Source: Noviherbaspirillum cavernae
GTDB taxonomy: Bacteria > Pseudomonadota > Gammaproteobacteria > Burkholderiales > Burkholderiaceae_D
Length of the DNA: 64,000 nt
Direction: 5' to 3'
NCBI RefSeq assembly: GCF_003590875.1
Contig: NZ_QYUN01000002.1
Span: 2,294,001-2,358,000, forward strand
A program made the position numbers and the translations under genes. Every line of letters begins with the position of its first letter. The stretch's first letter is position 1. Below the pieces are notes generated by a model. That model saw only the letters and a list, made by a program, of their open reading frames with translations. It did no database searches and was not told the DNA's origin. Below, in pieces: positions 46,158 through 56,392 of the stretch.

Positions 46158-46916
46158 CTATCGATGGCATTTGCGCAATATCTGCGTTGCAATCCCTCTC
46201 AGGATATTCACTTCCTCGGTTTCCAATTGCGTTCGTGAGAACAGCCGTTTAAGTCTAGGCATCAATTTTTTCGGATTCGCAGGATCCAAAAATTCAATCA
46301 CCACCAGCGCCTGCTCCACATGCGCATACATGCCGTCGATCTGTGCCATTTCTGCCATCTCTCCTTGAAATCCGATTGGCGACACCGGCACGACGTCGCC
46401 CGCGGCAGCCACCCGGCATTCATACGCCAGCACTTGAACCGCTTGTGCAAGATTGAGCGATGAATAGTCGGGATTCGCGGGGATGTTGATCAGGACATTA
46501 CATTTTTCAACGACGTCATTGGCCAAGCCGTAACGTTCATTTCCGAAAATCAAGGCTGCATTCAGGTTCGGTGCAGCGGCAAGTTGCATCGCCAAGGCGC
46601 GCGGTGCCAGTACCGGCGGCGAGAATTCGCGCAGTCTTGCCGTCAAGGCTGCCGCATAGTTGCACCCGGCGAGCGCATCGTCGACAGATCCAACGATGCG
46701 TGCCGAATTCAAGATATCTTGTGCACCGCTCGCAAAGGCAATCGCTTCGGCATGTCCCAACACATCTGGAAAGCGCGGATTGACCAGTACGAGTTCGGAA
46801 AACCCCATGGTTTTCATCGCACGCGCGACCGCGCCAATGTTGCCCGGATGGCTTGTTTCAATCAGCACGAAACGCAGGCGTTTGAAAAGAGAAATACTGG
46901 ATTGCGACTGGTTCAT
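46158..46916 (-). CDS. trmJ: tRNA (cytidine/uridine-32-2'-O)-methyltransferase TrmJ
   Basis: SPOUT-family RNA 2'-O-methyltransferase acting on position 32 of tRNA. 252 residues: FVLIETSHPGNIGAVARAMK (motif 1, with the catalytic arginine/asparagine region), LVLVNPRFP, ALIFGNERYGLAN (motif 2) and SSLNLAQAVQVLAYE (motif 3, knot). The C-terminal 90 residues form the TrmJ-specific extension (LFSRTQLETEEVNILRGI). It is divergent from suhB, a conserved betaproteobacterial neighbour. Confidence 0.92.
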   Translation of the reverse strand: MNQSQSSISLFKRLRFVLIETSHPGNIGAVARAMKTMGFSELVLVNPRFPDVLGHAEAIAFASGAQDILNSARIVGSVDDALAGCNYAAALTARLREFSPPVLAPRALAMQLAAAPNLNAALIFGNERYGLANDVVEKCNVLINIPANPDYSSLNLAQAVQVLAYECRVAAAGDVVPVSPIGFQGEMAEMAQIDGMYAHVEQALVVIEFLDPANPKKLMPRLKRLFSRTQLETEEVNILRGIATQILRKCHR

Positions 46917-47037
46917 TTAAAATAGCGTCATTGCGCGGCAAACTGACTGTTCGGCCAGACCTGCCGCATCGCTCATTAATTCATCTCATGTGGTTCCGTG
47001 CGGTACGCAACGGTGCCGCGATTTTAACGGAATTTTC

Positions 47038-47832
47038 ATGCATCCCATGCTCAACACGGCGGTGAAGGCAGCTCGTCGCGCCGCCTCGATCATCAATCGT
47101 GCTTCGTTCGACATCGAACGCGTGAAGGTCACCCAGAAGCGCCATAACGATTTTGTCACCGAAGTCGATCAGGCCGCCGAAATGGCCATCATCGAGATTC
47201 TGAAAAACGCCTATCCCGATCATGCAATCCTGGCCGAGGAATCGGGCCCATCCGCCAACCTGCATGATGAAAACGAAAACGTCTGGATCATCGATCCGCT
47301 CGACGGCACGACCAATTTCATCCACGGATTTCCACAATACTGCGTATCGATCGCACTGCAGCAGCGCGGCCAGATCACACAAGCGGTCGTGTACGACCCC
47401 ACCCGCAATGACTTGTTCACCGCTACCAAGGGGGCCGGTGCATACCTGAATGATAAGCGCATTCGGGTAGGACGCCGCGACAAGGTGGCAGATGCGCTCG
47501 TCGGCACCGGCTTTCCGTTTCGCGACATGGAAGGGCTGGAGGAATACCTGCAAATGTTCCGCGTCATGACGGAGAGAACCGCAGGCCTGCGCCGTCCGGG
47601 TGCTGCAGCACTTGATCTCGCCTACGTCGCCGCCGGTCGCCTGGACGGTTTCTTCGAAAAAGGTCTGCAACCGTGGGACATGGCGGCAGGCTCGCTTCTC
47701 ATCACCGAAGCCGGCGGCATCATGGGAACCTTCGCCGGCGAATCGGACTATCTGTACAAGGGCGATGTCATCGCGGGATCGCCGAAAATCTTTGCCCAGA
47801 TGGTGGCGCTGCTTGCGCCATTTGCAAAATAA
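47038..47832 (+). CDS. suhB: Inositol-1-monophosphatase family protein SuhB
   Basis: 264 residues, Mg-dependent phosphatase fold. [15 protein letters not shown] start; metal sites ILAEESG and [19 protein letters not shown] (pieces: DPLDGTTNF) and the C-terminal [15 protein letters not shown]. In E. coli SuhB also joins the rRNA antitermination complex; that role here is inference. The start is ATG 47038; upstream codons in the same frame are rejected. A hairpin follows the stop. Confidence 0.94.
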   Translation: MHPMLNTAVKAARRAASIINRASFDIERVKVTQKRHNDFVTEVDQAAEMAIIEILKNAYPDHAILAEESGPSANLHDENENVWIIDPLDGTTNFIHGFPQYCVSIALQQRGQITQAVVYDPTRNDLFTATKGAGAYLNDKRIRVGRRDKVADALVGTGFPFRDMEGLEEYLQMFRVMTERTAGLRRPGAAALDLAYVAAGRLDGFFEKGLQPWDMAAGSLLITEAGGIMGTFAGESDYLYKGDVIAGSPKIFAQMVALLAPFAK

Positions 47833-47856
47833 GCAACGACACGTATTGCGTAGCAA

Positions 47857-47878
47857 CGTGCAATGCCGTCATTGCACG
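47857..47878 (+). terminator. Hairpin after suhB
   Basis: CGTGCAATG (47857-47865) and CATTGCACG (47870-47878) form a perfect 9-bp stem with a 4-nt loop, 25 nt after the suhB stop. It lacks a T-run, so terminator function is uncertain. Confidence 0.45.
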
Positions 47879-47997
47879 CGCGACTTTACACACCAACCTC
47901 TCAACCGCACCTTTCGGTAATTTTCCGAGTGCACATTCGCCTGCCCGCGGCTCACGCCCTCGATAACGGCGGGCGAATATTTTTCGATTGATTATTC

Positions 47998-49284
47998 ATG
48001 CCTTTTAACAGCCTCGGCCTTGCCGAAGAAATCGTTCGCGCTGTTCGCGAACAGGGATACACCACTCCCACCCCGATTCAAACCCAAGCCATTCCTGCAG
48101 TATTGGCGGGCGGCGATCTGCTCGCCGGAGCGCAAACCGGTACCGGCAAGACCGCCGGCTTCACCCTCCCGATTCTGCATCGACTTGCAGCGCGCACTGC
48201 CGCCACGGCAGGAGCAAGCCGGCCGATACGTGCACTCATCCTGACCCCGACGCGCGAACTAGCCGCCCAGGTCGAAGAAAGTGTGCGCGTTTATGGCAAG
48301 TACCTGAAACTGACCTCCGCAGTTGTCTTCGGCGGCGTCGGCTTCAATCCGCAGATCAAGCTGCTGAAGCACGGCGTCGATATTCTGGTCGCCACCCCGG
48401 GCCGCCTGCTCGATCACATGCAGCAAGGCACCGTCGATCTCACCAGAATTGAAATCCTGGTTCTCGACGAAGCAGATCGCATGCTCGACATGGGCTTCAT
48501 CAGGGATATTCGCCGCGTCCTCGCCGTATTGCCGCCGAAGCGGCAAAACCTGCTGTTCTCCGCAACGTTCTCCGATGACATCAAGGCCTTGGCGGAAAGT
48601 TTGCTTGATGCTCCTGCCGTGATCGAGGTAGCGCGCCGCAATTCCACCGTCGAAGTGATCACGCAAAAAGTGCATCCGGTGGACCGCAATCGCAAGCATT
48701 CGCTCCTCAGTCACCTGATCAAGGAGCGTCAGTGGCCGCAAGTGCTCGTCTTCACCCGCACCAAGCATGGCGCCAACAAACTGGTCGAACAACTCGGCAA
48801 GGAAACCATTTCGGCGCTCGCCATTCACGGCAACAAGAGTCAGGCGGCACGTACGCGGGCACTTTCCGAATTCAAGGATGGTAGCTTGCAGGTGCTGGTT
48901 GCGACCGACATTGCGGCACGCGGAATCGACATCGACTTGCTGCCGCATGTCGTCAACTACGACTTGCCGAACGTGCCGGAAGATTATGTCCATCGTATCG
49001 GCCGCACCGGCCGTGCCGGCGCGACAGGCGAAGCGGTCTCGCTGGTGTGCGTCGATGAGCATGACCTGTTGAAAGACATCGAGAAACTGATCAAGCGCAC
49101 ATTGCCGCGCGAGGTCATCGTCGGATTCGAACCGGATCCCGACGCCCGCCCTCAACCGATCCAGCTCCGCAGCGGCAACCATCCGCATACGAACGGCCGC
49201 CCCCCCAGGTCAAAAACCCAGCAAACAAGCCGGCCTGCCGGCAAACCCGCTGCGCCGCATCGCTCGGGCGGACGAGGCAGATAG
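47998..49284 (+). CDS. rhlE: DEAD-box RNA helicase, RhlE type
   Basis: 428 residues. Q motif ([29 protein letters not shown]), Walker [38 protein letters not shown] in [16 protein letters not shown] in [10 protein letters not shown], then helicase C domain with [25 protein letters not shown] and [10 protein letters not shown]. The tail (about 40 residues) is basic, with Arg/Gly/Pro/His, as in RhlE proteins that act in ribosome assembly and RNA turnover. Assignment to RhlE over DbpA/SrmB rests on overall pattern. Confidence 0.92.
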   Translation: MPFNSLGLAEEIVRAVREQGYTTPTPIQTQAIPAVLAGGDLLAGAQTGTGKTAGFTLPILHRLAARTAATAGASRPIRALILTPTRELAAQVEESVRVYGKYLKLTSAVVFGGVGFNPQIKLLKHGVDILVATPGRLLDHMQQGTVDLTRIEILVLDEADRMLDMGFIRDIRRVLAVLPPKRQNLLFSATFSDDIKALAESLLDAPAVIEVARRNSTVEVITQKVHPVDRNRKHSLLSHLIKERQWPQVLVFTRTKHGANKLVEQLGKETISALAIHGNKSQAARTRALSEFKDGSLQVLVATDIAARGIDIDLLPHVVNYDLPNVPEDYVHRIGRTGRAGATGEAVSLVCVDEHDLLKDIEKLIKRTLPREVIVGFEPDPDARPQPIQLRSGNHPHTNGRPPRSKTQQTSRPAGKPAAPHRSGGRGR

Positions 49285-49301
49285 TTTTCTTGCTTGTCGC
49301 C

Positions 49302-49331
49302 TGTGCCAGCGCACATCTGGCGTCTGGCACA
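49302..49331 (+). terminator. Possible terminator hairpin after rhlE
   Basis: TGTGCCAG (49302-49309) pairs with CTGGCACA (49324-49331). It starts 17 nt after the rhlE stop; no T-run follows, so this is tentative. Confidence 0.35.
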
Positions 49332-49485
49332 CGAAGAGGTGGAGCCTGTCCTTTGACTGACAGATTGCTCCACCGCCGGCGAATACGGCGCATCGTGCCG
49401 GGTATAAAATATTTCGCTGCATCGGCGTTGCCTGAAATCCTCCTCATCAAAGTCAACGCGATGCATCCAATCTAGAAGGGCTGGG

Positions 49486-52179
49486 ATGGCTTTGAAACCT
49501 GCGTTGAAACCGGAAACCGGCGAGGGGCTGCCTCGCGCTCACGCATCATTGGAGAAACATACTCCGATGATGCAGCAATACCTTCGCATCAAGGCAGACT
49601 ATCCGACCACACTGGTGTTCTACCGGATGGGCGATTTCTACGAACTGTTTTTCGACGACGCCGAGAAAGCCGCACGGCTCATCGGCATCACGCTGACGCA
49701 GCGCGGTAATTCCAACGGCTCGCCAATCAAGATGGCTGGTGTGCCCTTCCATTCGCTCGAACAATACCTCGCCAAGCTGATCAAGCTCGGCGAATCGGTC
49801 GCCATTTGCGAACAGATCGGCGACCCGGCGACCAGCAAAGGGCCGGTAGAACGGAAAGTATCAAGGGTCGTCACACCTGGCACCCTCACCGACTCCGACC
49901 TGCTTCCCGAAAAATCCGAACGCCCCTTGCTCGCGCTTTGTACCGTCGCGCAGCGCAAGACCGTGACCGTCGGATTGGCGTGGCTTTCCATGGCCAGTGG
50001 TGCCTTGAAGCTGATGGAATTCTCCGGCGATGCGAAAACGCTCGATGCTCGATTGAAGCAGGAGCTCGAACGCATCGCCCCCGCGGAAACCCTTGCCGCG
50101 GAGAGTGAACAGGGCATGCTTGCCGGGACTGCCGCCAGCAGGATAACGTCGGTGCCCGATTGGCATTTCGATATTGCCAGCGGCAAACAGGCGCTGCTGG
50201 ATCAATTGTCCGCCGCGATGCTGACAGGCTTTGGCGCGGAAGGATTGACTGCGGCGGTTGGTGCGACGGGCGCATTGTTGCGCTATGCGCAAGCGACGCA
50301 AGGAAAGGGATTACAGCATGTGCGCACGCTGGCTGTCGAAACGGAAAACGAATTCATTGGACTGGATGCCGCGACGCGTCGCAATCTGGAGCTGACCGAA
50401 ACCATTCGCGGCCAGGAAGGCTCGTCCGCATCACCTACGCTCTTCTCGCAGCTGGATCATTGCCGCACCTCGATGGGATCGCGCCTGTTGCGCCATTGGC
50501 TGCATCATGCCAGGCGCGACCAGCACGTCGCCAAGGCGCGCCACGTGGCCATCAATGCGCTGATGCGTGCCGATGCCGCCTCGGGGTTGTCCGCCACGCT
50601 GGCCGCGGTGCCGGATATCGAGCGCATCACCACGCGCATTGCGCTGCTGTCGGCGCGCCCGCGCGACTTGGCGGGCTTGCGCGGCGGATTGCAGCAACTG
50701 CCGTCGCTGCGGGCATATGTCGATATGTGCAACAAGGATGCCGATGCGCCATTGCTGAAAGAGATTCATGATGCGTTATCGACCCCGGCCGAATGTCTTG
50801 ATCTCATCGAACGTTCGATCGCGTTGGAACCGGCGGCAATGGTGCGCGATGGCGGCGTGATTGCGCGTGGTTTCGATGCCGAACTGGACGAATTGCGCGC
50901 GCTTTCGGAAAATGCAGGGCAGTTCCTCGTCGATCTGGAAACCCGCGAACGAGCACGCACCGGCATCGCCAATCTCCGCGTCGAGTACAACAAGGTACAC
51001 GGCTTCTACATTGAAGTCACACACGGCCAGACCGACAAAGTACCCGACGATTATCGCCGCCGCCAGACCTTGAAGAATGCCGAACGCTACATTACCCCCG
51101 AACTGAAGGCATTTGAAGACAAGGCGCTTTCCGCACAAGAGCGCGCCTTGACGCGCGAAAAACATCTGTATGAAAGCGTACTGAATGAGCTCGCGCCGCA
51201 CATCGGCATACTCCAGACAATCGCGCATGCGATGGCGCAACTGGATGTGCTGGTAGCACTGGCCGACCATGCCGTACGCTACAACTGGCGCGCCCCTCAA
51301 CTGGTCACAGAGCCGGCGATCCTGATCGAACAGGGCCGCCATCCGGTGGTTGAAAACCAGATTGAACGATTCATTGCCAACGATTGCGAACTGTCCAGCG
51401 AACGCAAACTGCTACTGATCACCGGACCGAACATGGGCGGCAAGTCGACATTCATGCGGCAGACCGCCTTGATCACATTGCTGGCATACGTCGGCAGCTT
51501 TGTGCCGGCCGACAACGCCGCTATCGGACCGATCGACCGCATCTTCACCCGCATCGGCGCAGCCGACGATCTGGCGGGCGGACGTTCGACGTTCATGGTG
51601 GAGATGACGGAATCGGCGGCGATCCTGAATGGCGCGACCGAGCATTCACTGGTCCTGATGGATGAGGTCGGGCGCGGCACATCGACCTTCGATGGCCTGG
51701 CGCTCGCGTGGGCGATCGCGCGACATCTGATCGAAACCACCCGCAGCTTCACGCTGTTCGCGACACACTATTTTGAATTGACCCAACTGCCTGACACATA
51801 CAAGGCGGCGGCCAACGTGCATCTTTCCGCTGTCGAGCACAAGGACAGCATCGTGTTTCTGCACGCCGTGCAATCCGGTCCGGCCTCCCAAAGCTACGGT
51901 TTGCAAGTTGCGCAATTGGCGGGGGTACCGCAGCCGGTTATCCGCGCAGCCCGCAAGCACCTCGCGGCCCTGGAAGCGCATTCCGTCCAGGCGACGCCGC
52001 AATTCGACCTGTTCGCCAGCAGCATGCCGGCACCGGAACCGGAGTCCGATGAACCCCAAATTGGCGATGCCGCCACAGAAGTGGCCAATGCGCTATCGGC
52101 AATCGATCCCGATGCATTGTCGCCGCGTGAAGCACTCGATGCGCTCTATCGTCTGAAGAGCCTGGCCAATCAGCAATAA
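49486..52179 (+). CDS. mutS: DNA mismatch repair protein MutS
   Basis: 897 residues. Recognises mismatches as a dimer clamp and recruits MutL. Domain I has the mismatch-binding Phe-x-Glu in [15 protein letters not shown]; connector and core follow; the clamp carries [19 protein letters not shown] (pieces: [11 protein letters not shown]). ATPase: Walker [16 protein letters not shown], then [14 protein letters not shown], Walker [18 protein letters not shown] and the Asp-Glu box, ATHYFELT. The C-terminus has a short acidic linker and [15 protein letters not shown] helix for tetramerisation. Full length. It ends one nt before the next ORF. Confidence 0.98.
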   Translation: MALKPALKPETGEGLPRAHASLEKHTPMMQQYLRIKADYPTTLVFYRMGDFYELFFDDAEKAARLIGITLTQRGNSNGSPIKMAGVPFHSLEQYLAKLIKLGESVAICEQIGDPATSKGPVERKVSRVVTPGTLTDSDLLPEKSERPLLALCTVAQRKTVTVGLAWLSMASGALKLMEFSGDAKTLDARLKQELERIAPAETLAAESEQGMLAGTAASRITSVPDWHFDIASGKQALLDQLSAAMLTGFGAEGLTAAVGATGALLRYAQATQGKGLQHVRTLAVETENEFIGLDAATRRNLELTETIRGQEGSSASPTLFSQLDHCRTSMGSRLLRHWLHHARRDQHVAKARHVAINALMRADAASGLSATLAAVPDIERITTRIALLSARPRDLAGLRGGLQQLPSLRAYVDMCNKDADAPLLKEIHDALSTPAECLDLIERSIALEPAAMVRDGGVIARGFDAELDELRALSENAGQFLVDLETRERARTGIANLRVEYNKVHGFYIEVTHGQTDKVPDDYRRRQTLKNAERYITPELKAFEDKALSAQERALTREKHLYESVLNELAPHIGILQTIAHAMAQLDVLVALADHAVRYNWRAPQLVTEPAILIEQGRHPVVENQIERFIANDCELSSERKLLLITGPNMGGKSTFMRQTALITLLAYVGSFVPADNAAIGPIDRIFTRIGAADDLAGGRSTFMVEMTESAAILNGATEHSLVLMDEVGRGTSTFDGLALAWAIARHLIETTRSFTLFATHYFELTQLPDTYKAAANVHLSAVEHKDSIVFLHAVQSGPASQSYGLQVAQLAGVPQPVIRAARKHLAALEAHSVQATPQFDLFASSMPAPEPESDEPQIGDAATEVANALSAIDPDALSPREALDALYRLKSLANQQ

Positions 52180-52180
52180 G

Positions 52181-53128
52181 ATGAAGAACCCATTCCTGCG
52201 ATACCTGCTTGCGTTCGGTGTTGCACTCGCCGCATTGCCGGCATGTGCTGATTCCAAGGACTTCAGCTTCGCCGTGATTGCGCCGTCGTCCAAGGAAGAT
52301 TCCGACGAGACGGTGCTGCGCGAAGCACTCAATGACACCGACGAATTGAACCTCGCTTTTGTCGTTTCAAACGGTATCAAGGCCGCATCCGAACCTTGCA
52401 GCGACCGGATATATAACCGTCGCAAGTCACTGCTGGATGGGGCCAGGAATGGTCTGATTGTTTCGCTTGCCGCGAGCGACTGGACCGAATGCAAGAACGC
52501 GAACGGCAAATCATCTGCAATGGAAAGATTGAACCGGCTGCGAGAGATATTCTTCAGCGATGAGTTTTCCATGGGGGGCAGCCGGATTCCGCTGCTGCGT
52601 CAATCAACGATCGCAAAGTTCCGCAGCTATGGGGAAAACGCTCGATGGGAATTCGGCAATGCGATGTTCGCGACAGTAAATCTTCCCGGCAACAATAACC
52701 ATTATTCATCGGAGGCAGGTCGCAACAGCGAATTCGAAGATCGACTTGTTGCGAATAAAGACTGGCTGCAACGCGTCTTCAACTATGCGTCGCGCAGAAA
52801 ATTGAATGGCATTGTCTTGTTTTGTGATGGGGACCCGCTATCCAAGCCGGTTCGTCCGAATGGCAAACGTGATGGATTCGCCGAAACAAGAAAACAAATC
52901 ACAGCACTTGCAGCAAAATTCGCTGGACAGGTGCTGATTATCCACAATCAAGCCATCGCCGCCCCACATGAGTCGGCGAAAATTCTGTGGACAGGGAATC
53001 TGGGCACGCTCGAACTCGGCAATTCGTGGCTGAAATTCAATGTCAGCCCATCCTCTCCAAGCTTGTTTTCCCTGGCGGACGATTCTGCCGAAACGAAGCA
53101 TGGCATTCAATCACCCGCATTACGGTAG
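52181..53128 (+). CDS. Uncharacterised exported protein downstream of mutS
   Basis: 315 residues with a signal peptide (MKNPFLRYLLAFGVALAALP, cleavage near ACA-DS). The mature part contains EPCSDRIYNRRKSLLDGAR, GLIVSLAASDWTECKN, ARWEFGNAMFATVNLPGNNN, GRNSEFEDRLVANKDWL and LNGIVLFCDGDPL. The pattern recalls secreted calcineurin-like phosphoesterases (GDWTDC; NxPGNNNxY), but the usual metal-binding His/Asp residues are not all present. It begins one nt after the mutS stop, implying translational coupling, though functional linkage to repair is doubtful. I do not assign a function. Confidence 0.8.
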   Translation: MKNPFLRYLLAFGVALAALPACADSKDFSFAVIAPSSKEDSDETVLREALNDTDELNLAFVVSNGIKAASEPCSDRIYNRRKSLLDGARNGLIVSLAASDWTECKNANGKSSAMERLNRLREIFFSDEFSMGGSRIPLLRQSTIAKFRSYGENARWEFGNAMFATVNLPGNNNHYSSEAGRNSEFEDRLVANKDWLQRVFNYASRRKLNGIVLFCDGDPLSKPVRPNGKRDGFAETRKQITALAAKFAGQVLIIHNQAIAAPHESAKILWTGNLGTLELGNSWLKFNVSPSSPSLFSLADDSAETKHGIQSPALR

Positions 53129-53154
53129 CGTCGGTACCAAGACCGTCGCTACCG
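53123..53154. terminator. Hairpin between the exported protein gene and slyD
   Basis: CGGTAGCGTCGGT (53123-53135) and ACCGTCGCTACCG (53142-53154) form a stem with one T-T mismatch and a 6-nt loop. It includes the TAG stop of the upstream gene and lies 10 nt from the slyD stop, so it may be a shared terminator for convergent genes, without T-runs. Confidence 0.5.
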
Positions 53155-53164
53155 CACCTGCGAA

Positions 53165-53704
53165 TCAGTGAATCGGATGGCTTCGAAAGTGGTCACCCGC
53201 ATCATCATCCAAATCATCGTGATGGTGACCGTGCGGACCATGCACATGCTCATGTGCAATCTCTTCATCCGTCGCCGTACGTACATCAGCCACATTCAAG
53301 TTGAAGCGTAATGCCATGCCTGCCAATGGATGATTGCCATCGAGTACGACCTTATCGTCTGCAATTTCAGTGACAGTGAAGATCAGCGACTCTTCGCCTT
53401 CGTCTCCGCCATCCGGCGTGCCCTCGAATTGCATGCCCACTTCAAGCGGCTCCGGCAAGCGATTGCGCGGCTCGATCTTCACAAGACTTGCATCATATTC
53501 ACCGAACGCATCTTCCGGCTCAACCTGGATCGTTGTTTCGTAGCCAGTATCCTTGCCCTCCAGCGCCTCTTCAATCTTCGGCAGCGTATTTTCGTAGCCA
53601 CCGTGCAGATAGACCATCGGTTCACGGCTTTCTTCGATCAGATTGCCCTGAGCATCCGACAATTTGTAATGCAATGTCACTACCGTATTTTTGGCAATCT
53701 TCAT
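53165..53704 (-). CDS. slyD: SlyD-type FKBP peptidyl-prolyl isomerase
   Basis: 179 residues. FKBP core split by the insert-in-flap chaperone domain: MKIAKNTVVTLHYKLSDAQG, then the insert (DTGYETTIQVEPEDAFGEYD), then NHPLAGMALRFNLNV closing the FKBP fold. The C-terminal tail is very rich in His and Asp (HEHVHGPHGHHHDD), as in SlyD that binds nickel and helps hydrogenase maturation. Cytosolic chaperone/isomerase and metal buffer. Confidence 0.95.
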   Translation of the reverse strand: MKIAKNTVVTLHYKLSDAQGNLIEESREPMVYLHGGYENTLPKIEEALEGKDTGYETTIQVEPEDAFGEYDASLVKIEPRNRLPEPLEVGMQFEGTPDGGDEGEESLIFTVTEIADDKVVLDGNHPLAGMALRFNLNVADVRTATDEEIAHEHVHGPHGHHHDDLDDDAGDHFRSHPIH

Positions 53705-53853
53705 GGTGCTTCCTTTCCTAGGTTGTCAATCGAATTATACCTGCCAGCACCTGCATTCAACCTCACCACACATTGACGCAGCGTACTTCGAAAATGATCT
53801 GCAATGAATCTCGGGCGATCGTTTTTGGATGTTTATGACAAGGCACGAACTTA

Positions 53854-53859
53854 TATAAT
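53854..53859 (+). promoter_or_regulatory. -10 box placing the roxA transcript start at its ATG
   Basis: TATAAT at 53854-53859 is only 6 nt before the ATG at 53866. With normal spacing the transcript would begin at or next to the A of the start codon. No Shine-Dalgarno is present upstream. The -35 region (GTTTAT, 17 nt upstream) is weak. Confidence 0.55.
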
Positions 53860-53865
53860 GTCGCA

Positions 53866-54990
53866 ATGAAAAAACTCACTCTCCTCGGCAATATCTCACC
53901 GCAGCAATTTCTGCACGACTATTGGCATAAAAAGCCGCTTTTGATACGCGGCGCATTTCCGGAATTCAAACCCCTCTTGCCGCGCGACGCATTATTTCAA
54001 CTGGCGGCAAATGATGAAGTGGAGTCCCGACTCGTCACGCATTTCAATCAACACTGGCAAATGCAAAACGGCCCCTTCGAAAAACTTCCATCAGTCAAGA
54101 AAGATGCATGGACCTTGCTGGTGCAAGGCGTCAATTTGCATGACGATGCAATCAGTGCATTGATGCAGCAGTTCCGCTTCATTCCGGATGCACGACTCGA
54201 CGACCTGATGATCAGCTATGCGACCGATGCTGGCGGCGTCGGCCCCCATTTTGACTCGTACGATGTGTTTTTGTTACAGGCGCACGGACAACGTCGTTGG
54301 CGTATCAGCGCGCAAAAGGATTTATCGCTGATTGAAGGCATGCCGCTGAAGATACTGAAAAATTTCGAACCAGAGCAGGAATTCCTGCTGGAACCTGGCG
54401 ACATGCTCTATCTTCCGCCGCATTATGCGCACGATGGCATCGCCATCGGCGAATGCATGACCTACTCCATCGGATTTCGCGCCCCGGCCTATCAGGAACT
54501 CGGTGAGGCGTTTTTGCAATTCATGGTTGATTCGATCGATTTACCCGGGCGTTACGCCGACCCGGAATTGAAATTGAACAAGCGCCCGGCCGAGATCAGT
54601 CGCGCAATGCTGGCACAGATTACGTTTGAACTATCGAAAGTAAAATTCACCGACGAAGACATGACGATATTTCTCGGCGAATATTTGTCGGAACCGAAAA
54701 TCAATGTATTTTTCAATCCGCCAGAAAAGCCCCTTACCTTCAAGCGCTTCGAACAGCTCGCAACCAAACGCGGCATTGCATTGTCGCGCCGCACCCGTAT
54801 GCTGTACCGAGGCAAACATGTATTCATCAACGGAGAATCATTTGCAGTCGGCCGACAGGACAAGACGACGCTGTCGACGCTGGCGGACCAGCGACAGCTT
54901 GATGGAGAGGCAGTACGTGCAGCCTCAATCGACGTGATCGAAGCCATGCATACGTGGTATCAAGACGGATGGCTCGACTTGCAAAAATAA
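53866..54990 (+). CDS. roxA: Ribosomal protein uL16 3-hydroxylase-like JmjC/cupin oxygenase
   Basis: Fe(II)/2-oxoglutarate-dependent oxygenase of the YcfD/RoxA type, which hydroxylates an arginine of ribosomal protein uL16. 374 residues. The metal triad is H128-x-D130 (GPHFDSYDVF) and H189 (YAHDGIAIG); Y118-T120 and a C-terminal winged-helix region follow. N-terminus FLHDYWHKKPLLIRGAF is family-typical. Expression probably starts from a promoter overlapping the start codon region. Convergent neighbour is none; slyD is divergent. Confidence 0.92.
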   Translation: MKKLTLLGNISPQQFLHDYWHKKPLLIRGAFPEFKPLLPRDALFQLAANDEVESRLVTHFNQHWQMQNGPFEKLPSVKKDAWTLLVQGVNLHDDAISALMQQFRFIPDARLDDLMISYATDAGGVGPHFDSYDVFLLQAHGQRRWRISAQKDLSLIEGMPLKILKNFEPEQEFLLEPGDMLYLPPHYAHDGIAIGECMTYSIGFRAPAYQELGEAFLQFMVDSIDLPGRYADPELKLNKRPAEISRAMLAQITFELSKVKFTDEDMTIFLGEYLSEPKINVFFNPPEKPLTFKRFEQLATKRGIALSRRTRMLYRGKHVFINGESFAVGRQDKTTLSTLADQRQLDGEAVRAASIDVIEAMHTWYQDGWLDLQK

Positions 54991-55206
54991 AAAGAAACAT
55001 GTTGCAAGCTTACAAAGTCCTTACTCCGAAGAAAATTCCTCCTGCTTTGTGGCAAAAAAGTCGCTATAATCGTGAGTTAGGAACTTTTCCATGTGCAACA
55101 TCGCAGCATTTGCGAATGCGTAACATCAGCGAAAATGCCCTATTGAGCGATAATTACCGGTAATTATTCATCGCAAAATTTTGATAGAAACCTTTGAAGG
55201 AAAATC

Positions 55207-55470
55207 ATGAAAAAAACACTGTTGATCGCTTCCCTTTTGGCTGTTGCTTTGGCTGCTTGCGGCAAAAAAGAAGAAGCTGCTCCGGCAGCAGCACCTGCTG
55301 CAGCACCGGTTGAAGCCGCTCCGGCAGCAGCTCCTGCTGCAGCACCGGCCGACACTGCAGCTGCCGCTCCGGCTGCTGCCGCTCCGGCTGACGCTGCTGC
55401 TGCACCGGCTGCTTCGGCACCGGCTGACGCTGCTGCACCGGCTGCTGCAGGCGCATCCGCTTCCAAGTAA
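55207..55470 (+). CDS. Small Ala/Pro-rich lipoprotein
   Basis: 87 residues: lipoprotein signal MKKTLLIASLLAVALAAC with lipobox LAAC, a KKEE segment, then about 60 residues almost only Ala and Pro with a few Asp/Glu/Ser (imperfect repeats of APAAAPA). Such proteins are common in Oxalobacteraceae and probably span from the outer membrane into the periplasm; function unknown. GAAGGAAA precedes the ATG. A TATAAT at 55065-55070 suggests a leader of about 130 nt. A strong terminator follows. Confidence 0.88.
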   Translation: MKKTLLIASLLAVALAACGKKEEAAPAAAPAAAPVEAAPAAAPAAAPADTAAAAPAAAAPADAAAAPAASAPADAAAPAAAGASASK

Positions 55471-55488
55471 TCGATAGATTATTGGATT

Positions 55489-55516
55489 AAAAGCCGGCCG
55501 ATGGCCGGCTTTTTTA
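55489..55516 (+). terminator. Rho-independent terminator after the Ala-rich lipoprotein gene
   Basis: AAAAGCCGGCC (55489-55499) and GGCCGGCTTTT (55503-55513) form a stem with a GAT loop, then TTAT. It lies 18 nt after the stop codon. Confidence 0.92.
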
Positions 55517-55606
55517 TTTGCTGATTATTAGCCATCATGATTAGCCGATCATGAACAAGCAGGCGACCTTGCCCATCTTGAATAATCCCTGCTGATGCAG
55601 CAGCGG

Positions 55607-56386
55607 TCATCCTGCAATTTTGACCCAATCGAATCCCTCCTCCTGGCAGGCAATCACGATTTCAATCGAGGTCGAATCAACCGCCCGCGAAAGCGCCTCA
55701 TGAGCAAGCTCAGGCGTATTGTTTTGCTGGCTCAAATGGGCACCAATGACGATCTCCAGACGAGACTTGTCTACAGCGGAAAGAATTTCCGAAGTCGCGT
55801 CGTTCGATAAATGCCCATACGCACCGCCGATACGCTGGCGCAGCGAAGGCGGATAAGCTGACTTTGCAAGCATTTCGCGATCATGGTTGCATTCGAGCAT
55901 CAAGGCATTGCAGTCGCCCAATGCCTTGATCAAGTGCGGAGTCGATTGCCCCGCATCCGTCAACACACCCAGCTTGAAACGCCCATCACTTGCCACATAC
56001 TGGACGGGCTCTCGCGCATCGTGAGGCACTGTGTAGGGGAAGAGCTCAAGATCGCCGATGACCAAGCGGTCACCGTCGCGGCAAAAATGCAAAGTTACGC
56101 CATCGCACTGTTTGCGTACCGCACTGTAAGTACCATGACTGAGCCACACAGGAATGCGATGGCGGCGCGCAAATTTGAAGACGCCACCGACATGATCCTG
56201 GTGTTCGTGTGTGACAACGATGCCCGTCACATCCGTTGGTGCCACTCCCAAGCGCTCCAGTCGGCGTTCGGTTTCACGGACAGCGAATCCGCAATCGAGC
56301 ATGACGGTCGTATGGGTTGCTCCGGAGACGGTGGAGATCAGCAGCGCATTTCCATCGCTGCCGCTCCCAAGACTGGCAAACTTCAA
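55607..56386 (-). CDS. MBL-fold metallo-hydrolase (YycJ/WalJ-like)
   Basis: 259 residues starting MKFASLGSGSDGNALLI. Metal ligands THEHQDHVGG, then TDAGQST, ECNHD and GAYGHLSN. It resembles the Gram-positive YycJ exonuclease-like branch of metallo-beta-lactamases that is also widespread in Burkholderiales beside dapA-bamC. The substrate is unproven; nucleic acid is possible. Six nt after the bamC stop, so it is in the dapA-bamC operon. Confidence 0.9.
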   Translation of the reverse strand: MKFASLGSGSDGNALLISTVSGATHTTVMLDCGFAVRETERRLERLGVAPTDVTGIVVTHEHQDHVGGVFKFARRHRIPVWLSHGTYSAVRKQCDGVTLHFCRDGDRLVIGDLELFPYTVPHDAREPVQYVASDGRFKLGVLTDAGQSTPHLIKALGDCNALMLECNHDREMLAKSAYPPSLRQRIGGAYGHLSNDATSEILSAVDKSRLEIVIGAHLSQQNNTPELAHEALSRAVDSTSIEIVIACQEEGFDWVKIAG

Positions 56387-56392
56387 GTACGG

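Noticed and set aside
55262..55470. Ala/Pro codon repeats in the small lipoprotein read as a possible DNA repeat array
   Set aside because: The repetition follows codon usage of an Ala/Pro-rich mature lipoprotein with a proper signal peptide, ribosome site and terminator.
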